The notes beneath the pieces were generated by a model. It worked only from the letters and a program-made list of their open reading frames with translations. It was not told the DNA's origin and did not search any database. A stretch of 64,000 bases of DNA from Buttiauxella gaviniae ATCC 51604 (GTDB taxonomy: Bacteria > Pseudomonadota > Gammaproteobacteria > Enterobacterales > Enterobacteriaceae), in assembly GCF_001654835.1 (NCBI RefSeq), contig NZ_LXEP01000006.1, forward strand, positions 49,037 through 113,036. Direction: 5' to 3'. How positions within the stretch are numbered: position 1 is the stretch's first letter; each line of letters begins with the position of its first letter. The translations under genes were made by a program, and so were the position numbers. Of this stretch, positions 1 to 7,682 are shown in pieces.

Positions 1-70
1 CGGCCTGTGCTGCACCGCTCACTAATGCAATACCTGCAACCAATGAGGACGCAATTTTGCTGAATTTCAT
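1..70 (-). CDS. Secreted protein, N-terminal signal peptide only (runs off the window)
   Basis: The minus strand has an ATG at 68-70 preceded by a good ribosome site (AAAGGAA about 6 bases upstream). It opens a frame that runs off the left edge. The 23 visible residues form a textbook Sec signal peptide: MKFSK, a hydrophobic core, and a C-region ending in AQA. This shows an exported protein. Fimbrial subunits and other periplasmic proteins begin this way, but nothing after the cleavage site is visible, so no function is assigned. Confidence 0.6.
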   Translation of the reverse strand, partial: MKFSKIASSLVAGIALVSGAAQA

Positions 71-496
71 CGAGATTCCTTTAATTATTTAATTACCCTT
101 ATTGAATAATGCATCCTTCATTATTCCAGTGAATAACCGGGGCCATAGATAGTCCATCCCCTCCCCTCAATCCTTAAGGAGATATTTATTTATCGTCATC
201 AATGAAGTCTAAATTAATATTTAAAACACCATCTCTTCGACGATGAGTAATTTAAGTCAAATAAACATTTAATAACATGTAACAAACCTTTATCTTGCCT
301 CAGTAATGTCCTATTAACTTCTAAGATATCGACCAACGACTTCAGGATGGATGAGTGATGCTGACGAAGAAGCACCATGAAGGGTGACGCTGGGTGAATG
401 AAACAGATAAAACCTGGTATACTCAGCGCCAATTCAAGATATTCTTAGTAAATTCTTTTTAAGCCGCTAATTTATTGATTCACTGGATCTGTCCTG
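71..496. other. AT-rich intergenic region with no gene seen
   Basis: These 426 bases separate two divergent genes and should hold both promoters. I see no RNA gene, no repeat of the families found elsewhere in the window and no convincing operator. The single open frame inside it (minus strand, 214-432) has no family features and no clear ribosome site. Confidence 0.5.
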
Positions 497-2920
497 ATGA
501 TACCCAAAATGTTAAAAATGCCGCTGCTGCTGGCATTGTTGTCTTGTTTAATGGTGATGTCTTTCCCGTCTCATGCGGATGACCCTACTGGGCAAACAGC
601 CAGTGAAGAGCCGGTTAAGATCAATGCCAGCACGGTAATTCCCGCGTTGCAAAAGCGCCTGGATTCACTTAAGCAGCGAGTGTCCACGGCAAAAACCGAT
701 AAACAATTCACCAGCCTAAATGACGATTCGCAAAAATTGGTGAGTGAAGCCGATAAGCTCGCCGTTGCACTGGCACCGCAATTAACTCAGGTTCAGGCAC
801 AGTTGGATGTTCTTGGACCGGCACCGGCACCAGGTGCACTGGCCGAAACACCGCAAGTTGTAAGCCAACGCAAACAACTGAACAACAGTAAAACTTTGCT
901 CACCACACAAATCGAGCAAACCAAAGCCATTGCAGTTGCCGCGCAAAACCTCTCTTCGCAAATCTCTGGATTGCGCCGCGATGCGCTGAAAACACAAATT
1001 GCCCTGAATACCGGCAGTATTCTTGGCGAAAAATTCTGGTCACCCGTATTCGAACCCAACGACAAAGACGCTGTACGCTTCGGTGAATTTGGCGCTCAGA
1101 TTAGTGATGCCTGGGCCGAGGCCTGGAGCGATGAATGGCGAATAGGTTCGGGTATCTATCTGTTACTGGCGCTGGGGATTGGGGTATTTGGTCGTTTCGG
1201 GCTGGATAAACCAATGAACTGGATTCTGCCTCGCTGGCTGCCGCAAGGCCGTTTTCGCCGCAGTTTCCTTGCCTGTTTCACAACCTTGAGTACTACGCTA
1301 ACGCTGGGTATCAGCATACAATTGCTGTGTTATACCTTCACGCGCCTGCCTGATACCTCACCATGGGTTAATGAGTTTGCCGGACAACTGGTCGAGCTGA
1401 CCTATTTTTCCGCGGTGATTGCCGGTCTTGGCATCGCATTGCTATCTAATAGTCACCCTTCCTGGCGTCTGCCGGGTATTGCCGACCCGCTGGCAAAAAC
1501 GTTGGCGTCATTCCCGATTTTACTGGCAGCCTTCATATTTATCTTCGGTATCATCGAGCAGTTGAACTCGCTGGTTGGAGCGAGTATTGATGCCACGTTA
1601 TTTGGTAATGGTCTGGCCGCTTTGCTAGTTGCGCTCAATTGCCTGATCGCACCTGTTCGTGTCAACCGGATACGCAGGCAAATGCGTGCTGAAGGCGAGC
1701 AAACAGAAGCGCGTTCAACCGTTGCGGGTCTTATTCACCTCATCATCAGCCTCACCGCTTTGGTTATCTTGCTGGCGCTGTTGATTGGCTACATTCCACT
1801 GGCCCGTTTCGTCACCTTTGAATTGTTGTGGATTGGCCTGGTGGTTTGCAGCCTGTATCTGCTGATTCACTTCGTGGTGGACTTGTGTGAAGCAGTATTC
1901 TCCCCGTCAACCCACAGCGGGAAAATTCTTAAAAGCACGCTAAGTCTCAACGACCGCCATCTGTCGCTTGCCGCGACTCTGTTCTCAGCGGTTGGGAAGA
2001 CATCACTGCTGGTAATGGCAGCAGTCGCTTTGCTTAACGGTACCTTCGGCACTACGACGCCAATGGAGTTACTGACTAAAATCGCTGATATGTGGGGTGG
2101 TAAAGGCCTCGAAGGGATGAACATCATCCCGGCACATGCACTTAATGCGGTGTTGTGTCTGGTGGTGGGTTGGTATGTTCTGCGCTCTACTCGTCGCTGG
2201 CTGGATAACGATTTCCTGCCAAAAACCAATATGGACCGCGGCCTGCGTGCTTCGCTGGTAACGCTGTTCACCAACGTCGGTTACGTGCTGATTATCATGC
2301 TCACGTTGTCGATGCTCGGTATTGAATGGAACAAACTGGCCTGGATAGTCAGCGCCCTGTCGGTTGGTATCGGTTTTGGCTTGCAGGAAATTGTGAAGAA
2401 CTTTATTTCCGGCTTGATTCTGTTGACCGAGCGTCCGGTAAAGGTGGGCGATCTGGTTAGTATCAGCGGGGTTGAGGGTGATATTCGGCGTATCAACGTA
2501 CGTGCCACAGAGATTCAATTAGGTGACAAATCAACGGTAATTGTGCCGAACTCGCAGCTAATTTCGCAAAACGTGCGTAATGCTACGATGGGGAATGCAC
2601 AAGGTGTGGCAACTATATCTCTGACTTTCCCATTGGATATCGACCCTGAGCAAGTCCGTAATTTACTGCTCGAAGCGTATAACCTGCATGAATCGATTCT
2701 GGAAAACCCTCAGCCCTCAGTCAGCTTTAAAGAACTGGGGCCAACCGGGATTGTGCTGAGTGTTACCGGTTATGTGAATAGCCCGCGAATGGTCAGCTCA
2801 ACGCGCAGTGACCTGCTTTATGAGATCCTCAAAATGCTGCGCGCGGCAGGCATTAGCCTTAGCCAGACACAAACGATGATCCTTGAACAGCCGACAACTA
2901 AGGCTGTAATAGAGGAATAA
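497..2920 (+). CDS. DUF3772/MscS-family mechanosensitive channel
   Basis: This 807-residue protein is a large MscS-type channel of the inner membrane, a group that releases solutes when membrane tension rises. A Sec signal ends near residue 27 (PSHA). It is followed by a periplasmic, coiled-coil-prone region to about residue 200 (DUF3772-like) and many membrane segments from about 215 to 600. The pore-lining helix, rich in G and A (SALSVGIGFGLQEIVKNF), lies near 617-634. The beta domain (PVKVGDLVSISGVEGDIRRI) and a C-terminal alpha/beta domain follow. The architecture resembles MscK/YjeP more than the short MscS. No strong ribosome site precedes the chosen ATG; in-frame ATGs at residues 4 and 7 are alternatives. 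The gene stands alone and ends in a hairpin. The family call is firm, while gating and substrate are not known. Confidence 0.85.
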   Translation: MIPKMLKMPLLLALLSCLMVMSFPSHADDPTGQTASEEPVKINASTVIPALQKRLDSLKQRVSTAKTDKQFTSLNDDSQKLVSEADKLAVALAPQLTQVQAQLDVLGPAPAPGALAETPQVVSQRKQLNNSKTLLTTQIEQTKAIAVAAQNLSSQISGLRRDALKTQIALNTGSILGEKFWSPVFEPNDKDAVRFGEFGAQISDAWAEAWSDEWRIGSGIYLLLALGIGVFGRFGLDKPMNWILPRWLPQGRFRRSFLACFTTLSTTLTLGISIQLLCYTFTRLPDTSPWVNEFAGQLVELTYFSAVIAGLGIALLSNSHPSWRLPGIADPLAKTLASFPILLAAFIFIFGIIEQLNSLVGASIDATLFGNGLAALLVALNCLIAPVRVNRIRRQMRAEGEQTEARSTVAGLIHLIISLTALVILLALLIGYIPLARFVTFELLWIGLVVCSLYLLIHFVVDLCEAVFSPSTHSGKILKSTLSLNDRHLSLAATLFSAVGKTSLLVMAAVALLNGTFGTTTPMELLTKIADMWGGKGLEGMNIIPAHALNAVLCLVVGWYVLRSTRRWLDNDFLPKTNMDRGLRASLVTLFTNVGYVLIIMLTLSMLGIEWNKLAWIVSALSVGIGFGLQEIVKNFISGLILLTERPVKVGDLVSISGVEGDIRRINVRATEIQLGDKSTVIVPNSQLISQNVRNATMGNAQGVATISLTFPLDIDPEQVRNLLLEAYNLHESILENPQPSVSFKELGPTGIVLSVTGYVNSPRMVSSTRSDLLYEILKMLRAAGISLSQTQTMILEQPTTKAVIEE

Positions 2921-2925
2921 TCAAC

Positions 2926-2958
2926 AAAGCCACTGGCCGTCCATGCGCCAGTGGCTTT
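2926..2958 (+). terminator. Hairpin terminator after the MscS-family gene
   Basis: AAAGCCACTGGC (2926-2937) pairs perfectly with GCCAGTGGCTTT (2947-2958) across a 9-base loop, starting 6 bases after the stop codon. The T-run is short (TTT), so termination may be moderate. Confidence 0.7.
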
Positions 2959-3156
2959 CGAATGTAAGAGTCAAAACACCTCTCATTGGCCAATCATTAT
3001 TTTTAAGAATACTTACCGAAAACACATTCATGAAATTGATTTATATCAACAACTGCTAACGTACTGGGCAGCATTATCTCGCCACGAAAATACATTCCAC
3101 TTCTTAAACTTTCCCAATGGGTAATAATTAAGAAGATCTAATTTATAAGAGAGTTA

Positions 3157-3648
3157 ATGATGAGCAAATTCAACGTAGCAGTAGCAGCCCTGGTGGGCGG
3201 AATGTTGTTGTCTCCTGCAGCGATGGCACTCGATTTGGCCAACGGTAGCTGGAAAGGCGCAGGTGATTCAGTAAAAGTCGTGGTTAACAATAAAGCCGTG
3301 ACAATTAACGGTAAAAAAGCGACCCGAACCATTAACAATCCTGATTTCGCAGAGTGGAAAGGCGCTGGCTACACCCTGAGCTTCACCCGTAGCGGTGATG
3401 AAATGAGTGGCGAATGGTCTGCACCGCATAAACATGGCGCACTGCAACAAGTCAACAGCACCAGTACCTCAAGTGCGAAGAAACTCGAGAAAAAAGATCT
3501 GATGGACTTAACTACCAGCCAGGTAGAAGCAAAACTTAAAGCTGCAGGCTGGAAAGAAGTGTACCCGTATACCGAATACACCCTGAACGGCCAGCGCGTG
3601 AAGATTCAATACCGCGCCGATCACGCTAACTCAGTCATTTTTCAGTAA
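3157..3648 (+). CDS. Small secreted protein of unknown function
   Basis: This 163-residue protein has a clean Sec signal peptide (MMSKFNVAVAALVGGMLLSPAAMA, cleavage near residue 24 or 25). The mature part is about 139 residues. Its first half is beta-rich and polar with two WKGAG repeats (residues ~29-33 and ~68-72). A Ser/Thr/Lys linker follows, then a C-terminal segment that resembles small periplasmic PepSY-like folds only loosely. It has no cysteine, lipobox or membrane helix after the signal. Two ATG codons stand in tandem, and either could start the protein behind AAGAGAG. It is probably monocistronic, since a terminator-like hairpin follows and the next gene converges. I do not recognise the family. 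Confidence 0.65.
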   Translation: MMSKFNVAVAALVGGMLLSPAAMALDLANGSWKGAGDSVKVVVNNKAVTINGKKATRTINNPDFAEWKGAGYTLSFTRSGDEMSGEWSAPHKHGALQQVNSTSTSSAKKLEKKDLMDLTTSQVEAKLKAAGWKEVYPYTEYTLNGQRVKIQYRADHANSVIFQ

Positions 3649-3651
3649 GTA

Positions 3652-3678
3652 AAAAGGCCGGTCAGGGATGACCAGCCT
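3652..3678 (-). terminator. Bidirectional hairpin between the secreted-protein gene and the CstA-family gene
   Basis: GGCCGGTCA (3656-3664) pairs with TGACCAGCC (3669-3677) with one mismatch and a GGGA loop. Read on the minus strand the stem is followed by a run of five T, a good intrinsic terminator for the CstA-family gene. Confidence 0.65.
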
Positions 3679-3690
3679 CAACTTTAACTA

Positions 3691-5490
3691 TCAGGAAAGC
3701 AACTCAATAGGTTCTGAATTCCCGCGAGCGCGCCACAGCACGACCCAGCGTTGAATCGATGCCACCATAATCACCAACCCCAACAGCACCATCACAATTG
3801 AAATCGTCCCATTGAAAATGTTGAAGCCTTTGGCTGCACTATTGAAGTAGACGTTTTTCACCATCCAGTAAGCCGCGTAGTTTACCGTCACATACAGATA
3901 AGACAGTGGCACCAGGCAGGTCAGCACGTACCAGCGTTTTTCTGACATACGCAGAATAATGGTTGCGCCAATCATCAGACCAATTGAAGCCATTAGCTGG
4001 TTAGAAACACCAAACAATGCCCACACTGAGTTGATATCGCCCGAGTTCAGCAAATAGCCCCACAAGACGCAAGCGACGATGCTGCAACCAATTGCACCCG
4101 GCATCCAGTTAGTGCGTTTGAGTGGTGGCCAAATATCACCGAGGAAATCTTGCAGCAAGTAGCGTGCAACGCGAGTACCGGAGTCTACGGCTGTCAGAAT
4201 AAATACTGCTTCAAACATCACTACAAACTGGAAGAAGTAGGATGCCAGATGGCTGAACCACGGAATACGCGTAAAGATATCGGCCATACCGACGGCAAGT
4301 GTTACAGCCCCACCAGTACGCCCATAAAGGTCAAGACCGATAGATTCGCTAAGCTGCGGCAAATTCACCACGTCCATACCAAGGCCAGCAAATACTTCGC
4401 GCGAGGAGTTAATGGCAAAGTAGTCAGCAGGATGCAAAGAGGTGGCAGCGATAAGCGCCATCACGCCGACTACACATTCCGCAAGCATCGCACCGAAAGC
4501 AACGGGCAGAATATCGTTCCATTTGTCGATTTGCTTAGGTGTGGTACCGGAACCGATGAATGCATGGAAACCGGAAATCGCGCCGCAGGCGATGGTGATA
4601 GAAATAAACGGCCATACCGGACCTGCCAGTACTGGGCCATTACCATGGATGAACTGCGTCACCGCCGGGAACTGAATTTCCGGGTTAATGAACACCACAC
4701 CAACGACCAGCGCACCGAACACGCCGATTTTCATAAAGCTTGAGAGATAACCACGTGGTGTCAGCAGCATCCAGACAGGCAGCGCGGTAGCAAAGAATGC
4801 ATAGAATGGCAGGACCAGACTCACTGTTGAGGCACGTAAACTCAACCACTCGCCAAATGAAGATTCCTGAATGTATGGGCCAATCACCACGCAGGCGAAG
4901 ATAACAATAATCCCAACCCAGGTCGCACCGCGCATACTGCCGGTATAACGCTCCCAGAGCCCGACGCAAATCGCTACAGGGATAGTCATAAACACAGCGA
5001 ACGTGCCCCATGGGTTACGTTCGAGTGCATGCACCACCACCATCGACAAACCAGCCATGGTAATGGTAATGATAAATAGCATAGCAAGACCGGTACACCA
5101 GCCAGCCACCGGACCAAGTTCCGCTTTTGCCACTTCTGAGAGTGACTTCCCGCGGTGTTTCATCGAGGCGAAAAGCACTACGGTGTCGTGCACTGCGCCC
5201 CCCACCACACATCCGATAAGCAGCCATAAGAAGCTTGGCAGATAACCGTATTGTGCCGCCAGGACAGGGCCTACTAACGGCCCTGCTGCCGCGATTGCGG
5301 CAAAGTGACTGCCGAAGTTAACCCATTTTTTTGTCGGGACGTAGTCTTTGCCGTCCTCAAGAATATGTGACGGTGTGATTTCTGAGTCATCTGCATTCAA
5401 CACTTTACGGACGAAAAACACCCCGTAAAGGCGATAGCAGATGGTAAGAATGCACAGGGTCGCGATAACAAATGTTAGTGCGTGTTGCAT
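3691..5490 (-). CDS. CstA/BtsT-family transporter (short form)
   Basis: This 599-residue polytopic membrane protein belongs to the carbon-starvation CstA family. Members studied in E. coli, BtsT and CstA, import pyruvate and CstA also peptides. Family signatures are plain: HFAAIAAAGPLVGPVLAAQ near residues 63-81, ACGAISGFHAFIGSGTTPKQ near the middle, and LFGVSNQLMASIGL near the C-terminus. It is about 100 residues shorter than the E. coli proteins, so it is a separate subtype rather than an obvious orthologue. I chose the ATG at 5490 because GGAG lies 6 bases upstream; a TTG at 5508 would add six residues. Two direct ACCGCTCA repeats 79 bases upstream suggest control by BtsR, encoded in this window at 12820-13548. 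The substrate is inferred from the family only. Confidence 0.85.
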   Translation of the reverse strand: MQHALTFVIATLCILTICYRLYGVFFVRKVLNADDSEITPSHILEDGKDYVPTKKWVNFGSHFAAIAAAGPLVGPVLAAQYGYLPSFLWLLIGCVVGGAVHDTVVLFASMKHRGKSLSEVAKAELGPVAGWCTGLAMLFIITITMAGLSMVVVHALERNPWGTFAVFMTIPVAICVGLWERYTGSMRGATWVGIIVIFACVVIGPYIQESSFGEWLSLRASTVSLVLPFYAFFATALPVWMLLTPRGYLSSFMKIGVFGALVVGVVFINPEIQFPAVTQFIHGNGPVLAGPVWPFISITIACGAISGFHAFIGSGTTPKQIDKWNDILPVAFGAMLAECVVGVMALIAATSLHPADYFAINSSREVFAGLGMDVVNLPQLSESIGLDLYGRTGGAVTLAVGMADIFTRIPWFSHLASYFFQFVVMFEAVFILTAVDSGTRVARYLLQDFLGDIWPPLKRTNWMPGAIGCSIVACVLWGYLLNSGDINSVWALFGVSNQLMASIGLMIGATIILRMSEKRWYVLTCLVPLSYLYVTVNYAAYWMVKNVYFNSAAKGFNIFNGTISIVMVLLGLVIMVASIQRWVVLWRARGNSEPIELLS

Positions 5491-5568
5491 AACCCACTCC
5501 AGAGCCAAAGATAAAAAGTTCAGGGCTATGCTGGCATGGGTTGGGATTGCAATAAGCGGGAGTTTTGG

Positions 5569-5596
5569 TGAGCGGTTGTATTAGTGTGTGAGCGGT
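5569..5596 (-). promoter_or_regulatory. Two direct ACCGCTCA repeats, candidate BtsR (YehT) binding site
   Basis: In the direction of the CstA-family gene, ACCGCTCA occurs at 5596-5589 and again at 5576-5569. Both copies are identical, in the same orientation, with 12 bases between them (20 bases start to start). As I recall, E. coli BtsR binds direct repeats of ACC(G/A)CT(C/T)A with a 13-base spacer ahead of btsT (yjiY). The match to the 8-mer is complete; the spacer differs by one base. The second repeat ends 79 bases before the ATG, leaving room for a promoter. Confidence 0.65.
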
Positions 5597-5663
5597 TAGA
5601 AATGGGGGGGTGAGTGGTATTTCGTTCACCCTGGTGTGCGTTTCCTATGGCGGAGCGGTGATT

Positions 5664-5862
5664 TTACGTTCACCCGAACGTCATTCGATCCCACATATTT
5701 CGGTGAACGGTGAACGTGCCAAGGAGAGAACGCCCTCTCCTTGGCAATCCTGGCGCCGGCAAGTCAATCGCCGGGCGCGCCAGGGGGCTGGCGTGAGCCA
5801 CCTGGCACGTTCACCGTTCACTAACCTATGTAGGATCAGTGAACATTCGGGTGAACGGAATA
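5664..5862. repeat. Palindromic intergenic repeat, short form (copy A)
   Basis: This is an element of about 200 bases between the CstA-family promoter and the cytochrome gene end. The outer arms match: CGTTCACCCGAACG at 5667-5680 against CATTCGGGTGAACGGAA at 5844-5860. The inner arms are a perfect 19-base inverted repeat, GTGAACGGTGAACGTGCCA (5703-5721) and its complement at 5803-5821. The centre holds a GC-rich hairpin (CTGGCGCCGG against CCGGGCGCGCCAG). No coding capacity is evident. Copies B (15380-15679) and C (63528 onward) share the arm motifs. Confidence 0.75.
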
Positions 5863-5889
5863 TTCACCCTTCAGGCATAAACGTCCAGT

Positions 5890-7131
5890 TTACTTCTCCA
5901 CCCTCAGCGCCTTCACTTGCTCGGCAGTCACATCCCCCGGCAAACCACCCCATGTCACTCGCAGGTAATTCACCAGTTCCGCAACTTGCTCATCGTTCAG
6001 GCGCTCACCAAAGCCCGGCATGCTTTGCATACTTTCCCCGTTCGGGAAGTTCTGCGCAGGCAGGCCATCGAGCACCGAAACAATCAGGTTTTTGGCATCC
6101 GGCTGGCGCAGCGTCGCGTTGTTCAGCATCGACACCGCAACGTGCGGTTTGCCCTCGCCTTCACGGGCATGGCATCCAGCGCACTGGTCGAGATATGTCA
6201 TCCGCCCGGCTTCGTTACCGTTCCCGAGTGCTGCAGGCACTGCCGCTGGTGGCGCTTCGCCCATCAAATACGTTGCCATCGCTTTTTGATCGGCAGCCGT
6301 CAAATGCTGAGTACTGAGGTCAACCACCATATGCATTTCGCTAAACGCGCTGCCTTGCGGGGCAATCCCAGTGGTGAGGAATTGCTGTACATCCTGCGGC
6401 GTCCAGCCTCGCTGCGCTAATGCTTTTGGTGTGATATCAGGTGCCATAAAGCGGCCGAGTTCTCCGCCCTGCATCGCTTTGTCGAGTTTCATCTGACCGA
6501 GTAAACCGCGCTCGGTATGGCATTCGCCACAGTGCCCAAGCACATCAGCCAGATAACGCCCACGATGCCAGTCCGGTGAATCACCCGTTGAAATTGCAGG
6601 AAGCGGATCTTTGTCATGGAACATAATATTCCAGCCAATCAACGCAATACGCTGGTTGAACGGGAAGGCCATTTCGTTATCCGGCGTCTTAACATCCACC
6701 GCCGGGCGCGTCATCAGATAAGCATAAATATCGTCTGAATCCTTACGCGAAATATTTTTGTACGAGGTGTAAGGCATAGCCGGGAACAGATGACGCCCGG
6801 TTGGGGTAACGCCTTCGGTCAGCGCTTTGTAGAAATCATCTTTCGTCCAGCGGCCAATACCGTAATCGGCAGAAGGCGTCAGATTGCTGCCGTAAATTGT
6901 GCCATATGGGGATTCCAGCGGGTAGCCGCCAGCTAATGGAGCACCACCAGAAGCGGTGTGGCAAGCCGCACAGTCAGCAGCTTTGGCCAGATAACTACCG
7001 CGTTCGATTTGATCTTTACTGGCGGTGACTTTTTGTACCGGGCCGTCATAAGTGCGATATTCCCGCCAATACAAAATGGCGACAAGAATGACTACAATTG
7101 CCAGCACAATCAGTGCGAGACGTTTTTTCAT
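5890..7131 (-). CDS. Membrane-anchored tri-haem cytochrome c subunit of a molybdenum dehydrogenase
   Basis: This 413-residue protein is the likely electron-accepting subunit of the oxidoreductase encoded just upstream. It would pass electrons from the periplasmic molybdenum centre to the quinone pool or a terminal oxidase. Three c-type haem sites are visible: CAACH at 54-58, CGECH at 201-205 and CAGCH at 317-321, which is the three-domain layout of alcohol/aldehyde dehydrogenase cytochromes. Residues 4-21 form an uncleaved membrane anchor. The ATG overlaps the stop of the 2Fe-2S gene (ATGA), so it is translationally coupled as the third gene of the operon. Similar triples occur in acetic acid bacteria and pseudomonads. 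The actual substrate cannot be read from this subunit. Confidence 0.9.
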   Translation of the reverse strand: MKKRLALIVLAIVVILVAILYWREYRTYDGPVQKVTASKDQIERGSYLAKAADCAACHTASGGAPLAGGYPLESPYGTIYGSNLTPSADYGIGRWTKDDFYKALTEGVTPTGRHLFPAMPYTSYKNISRKDSDDIYAYLMTRPAVDVKTPDNEMAFPFNQRIALIGWNIMFHDKDPLPAISTGDSPDWHRGRYLADVLGHCGECHTERGLLGQMKLDKAMQGGELGRFMAPDITPKALAQRGWTPQDVQQFLTTGIAPQGSAFSEMHMVVDLSTQHLTAADQKAMATYLMGEAPPAAVPAALGNGNEAGRMTYLDQCAGCHAREGEGKPHVAVSMLNNATLRQPDAKNLIVSVLDGLPAQNFPNGESMQSMPGFGERLNDEQVAELVNYLRVTWGGLPGDVTAEQVKALRVEK

Positions 7132-7682
7132 TTCACCGTCTCCTTCAGAAGCCCCGGCGTTTTCAGCACCACGTCACGCACCGCTTCGTAATAACGAACG
7201 TAGCCTGTACAGCGGCAGATGTGGTTTTCCAGCGCATGTGAAATCGCACCTTCCAGCTCTTCACGTGCAATCGGTTGGCGTTTGAGTTTCTCGACAAAAA
7301 TCGTTGCTGCGTTAACAAAGCCCGGCGTGCAGTAGCCGCACTGGAAGCTGTAGTGGTCGAGGAATGACTGCTGAATTGGCGACAGTTCTACGACGTCGCC
7401 CTGCTCATCAACTTTTGCATGCCCTTCAACGGTGCGGACTTTTTTGCCGTTAAAGAAATGGGCACCGGTAATACAGGTGCGCACTTCTTCACTGGTGCCG
7501 CTTGGGTTATCAACAATCGCCACACACGCGTGGCAAATGCCCTGTCCGCAGCCCAGGCGAGAGCCGGTCAGATAGACATATTCGTGCAGGAAATCGATCA
7601 TCATCAACCCTTCTGGCACATCAATTGGGCCATACGGTTTGTTGTTGATGGTCAGGGTCATTGGTTTAGTTTTGATGCTCAT
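7128..7682 (-). CDS. 2Fe-2S subunit of a periplasmic molybdenum hydroxylase
   Basis: This 184-residue iron-sulfur subunit belongs to the xanthine oxidase family. The N-terminal plant-type ferredoxin cluster uses C45, C50, C53 and C70. The C-terminal helical domain carries the second cluster with C115, C118, C156 and C158 (CGYC and CRC motifs). All eight ligands are present. It has no signal peptide of its own, so I infer that it crosses the membrane bound to the Tat-exported large subunit. It overlaps both neighbours by ATGA, which points to fixed-ratio translation. There is no FAD subunit gene, unlike E. coli paoABC; electrons should go to the cytochrome encoded next. Confidence 0.92.
   Translation of the reverse strand: MSIKTKPMTLTINNKPYGPIDVPEGLMMIDFLHEYVYLTGSRLGCGQGICHACVAIVDNPSGTSEEVRTCITGAHFFNGKKVRTVEGHAKVDEQGDVVELSPIQQSFLDHYSFQCGYCTPGFVNAATIFVEKLKRQPIAREELEGAISHALENHICRCTGYVRYYEAVRDVVLKTPGLLKETVK

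Noticed and set aside
214..432. 72-residue minus-strand frame in the first intergenic region
   Set aside because: No ribosome site, no homology recognised, and AT-rich intergenic DNA often leaves frames of this size by chance.
2069..2518. 149-residue minus-strand frame within the MscS-family gene
   Set aside because: It is antisense to the conserved pore and beta-domain region, whose sequence constraint explains the open frame.
4150..4743. 197-residue plus-strand frame inside the CstA-family gene
   Set aside because: It is antisense to membrane helices with family motifs; the polar, His/Arg/Thr-rich product is the usual complement of hydrophobic codons.
5610..6317. 235-residue plus-strand frame over repeat copy A and the cytochrome gene end
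   Set aside because: Half of it is repeat sequence and half is antisense to haem-domain coding sequence; there is no ribosome site and no recognisable motif.
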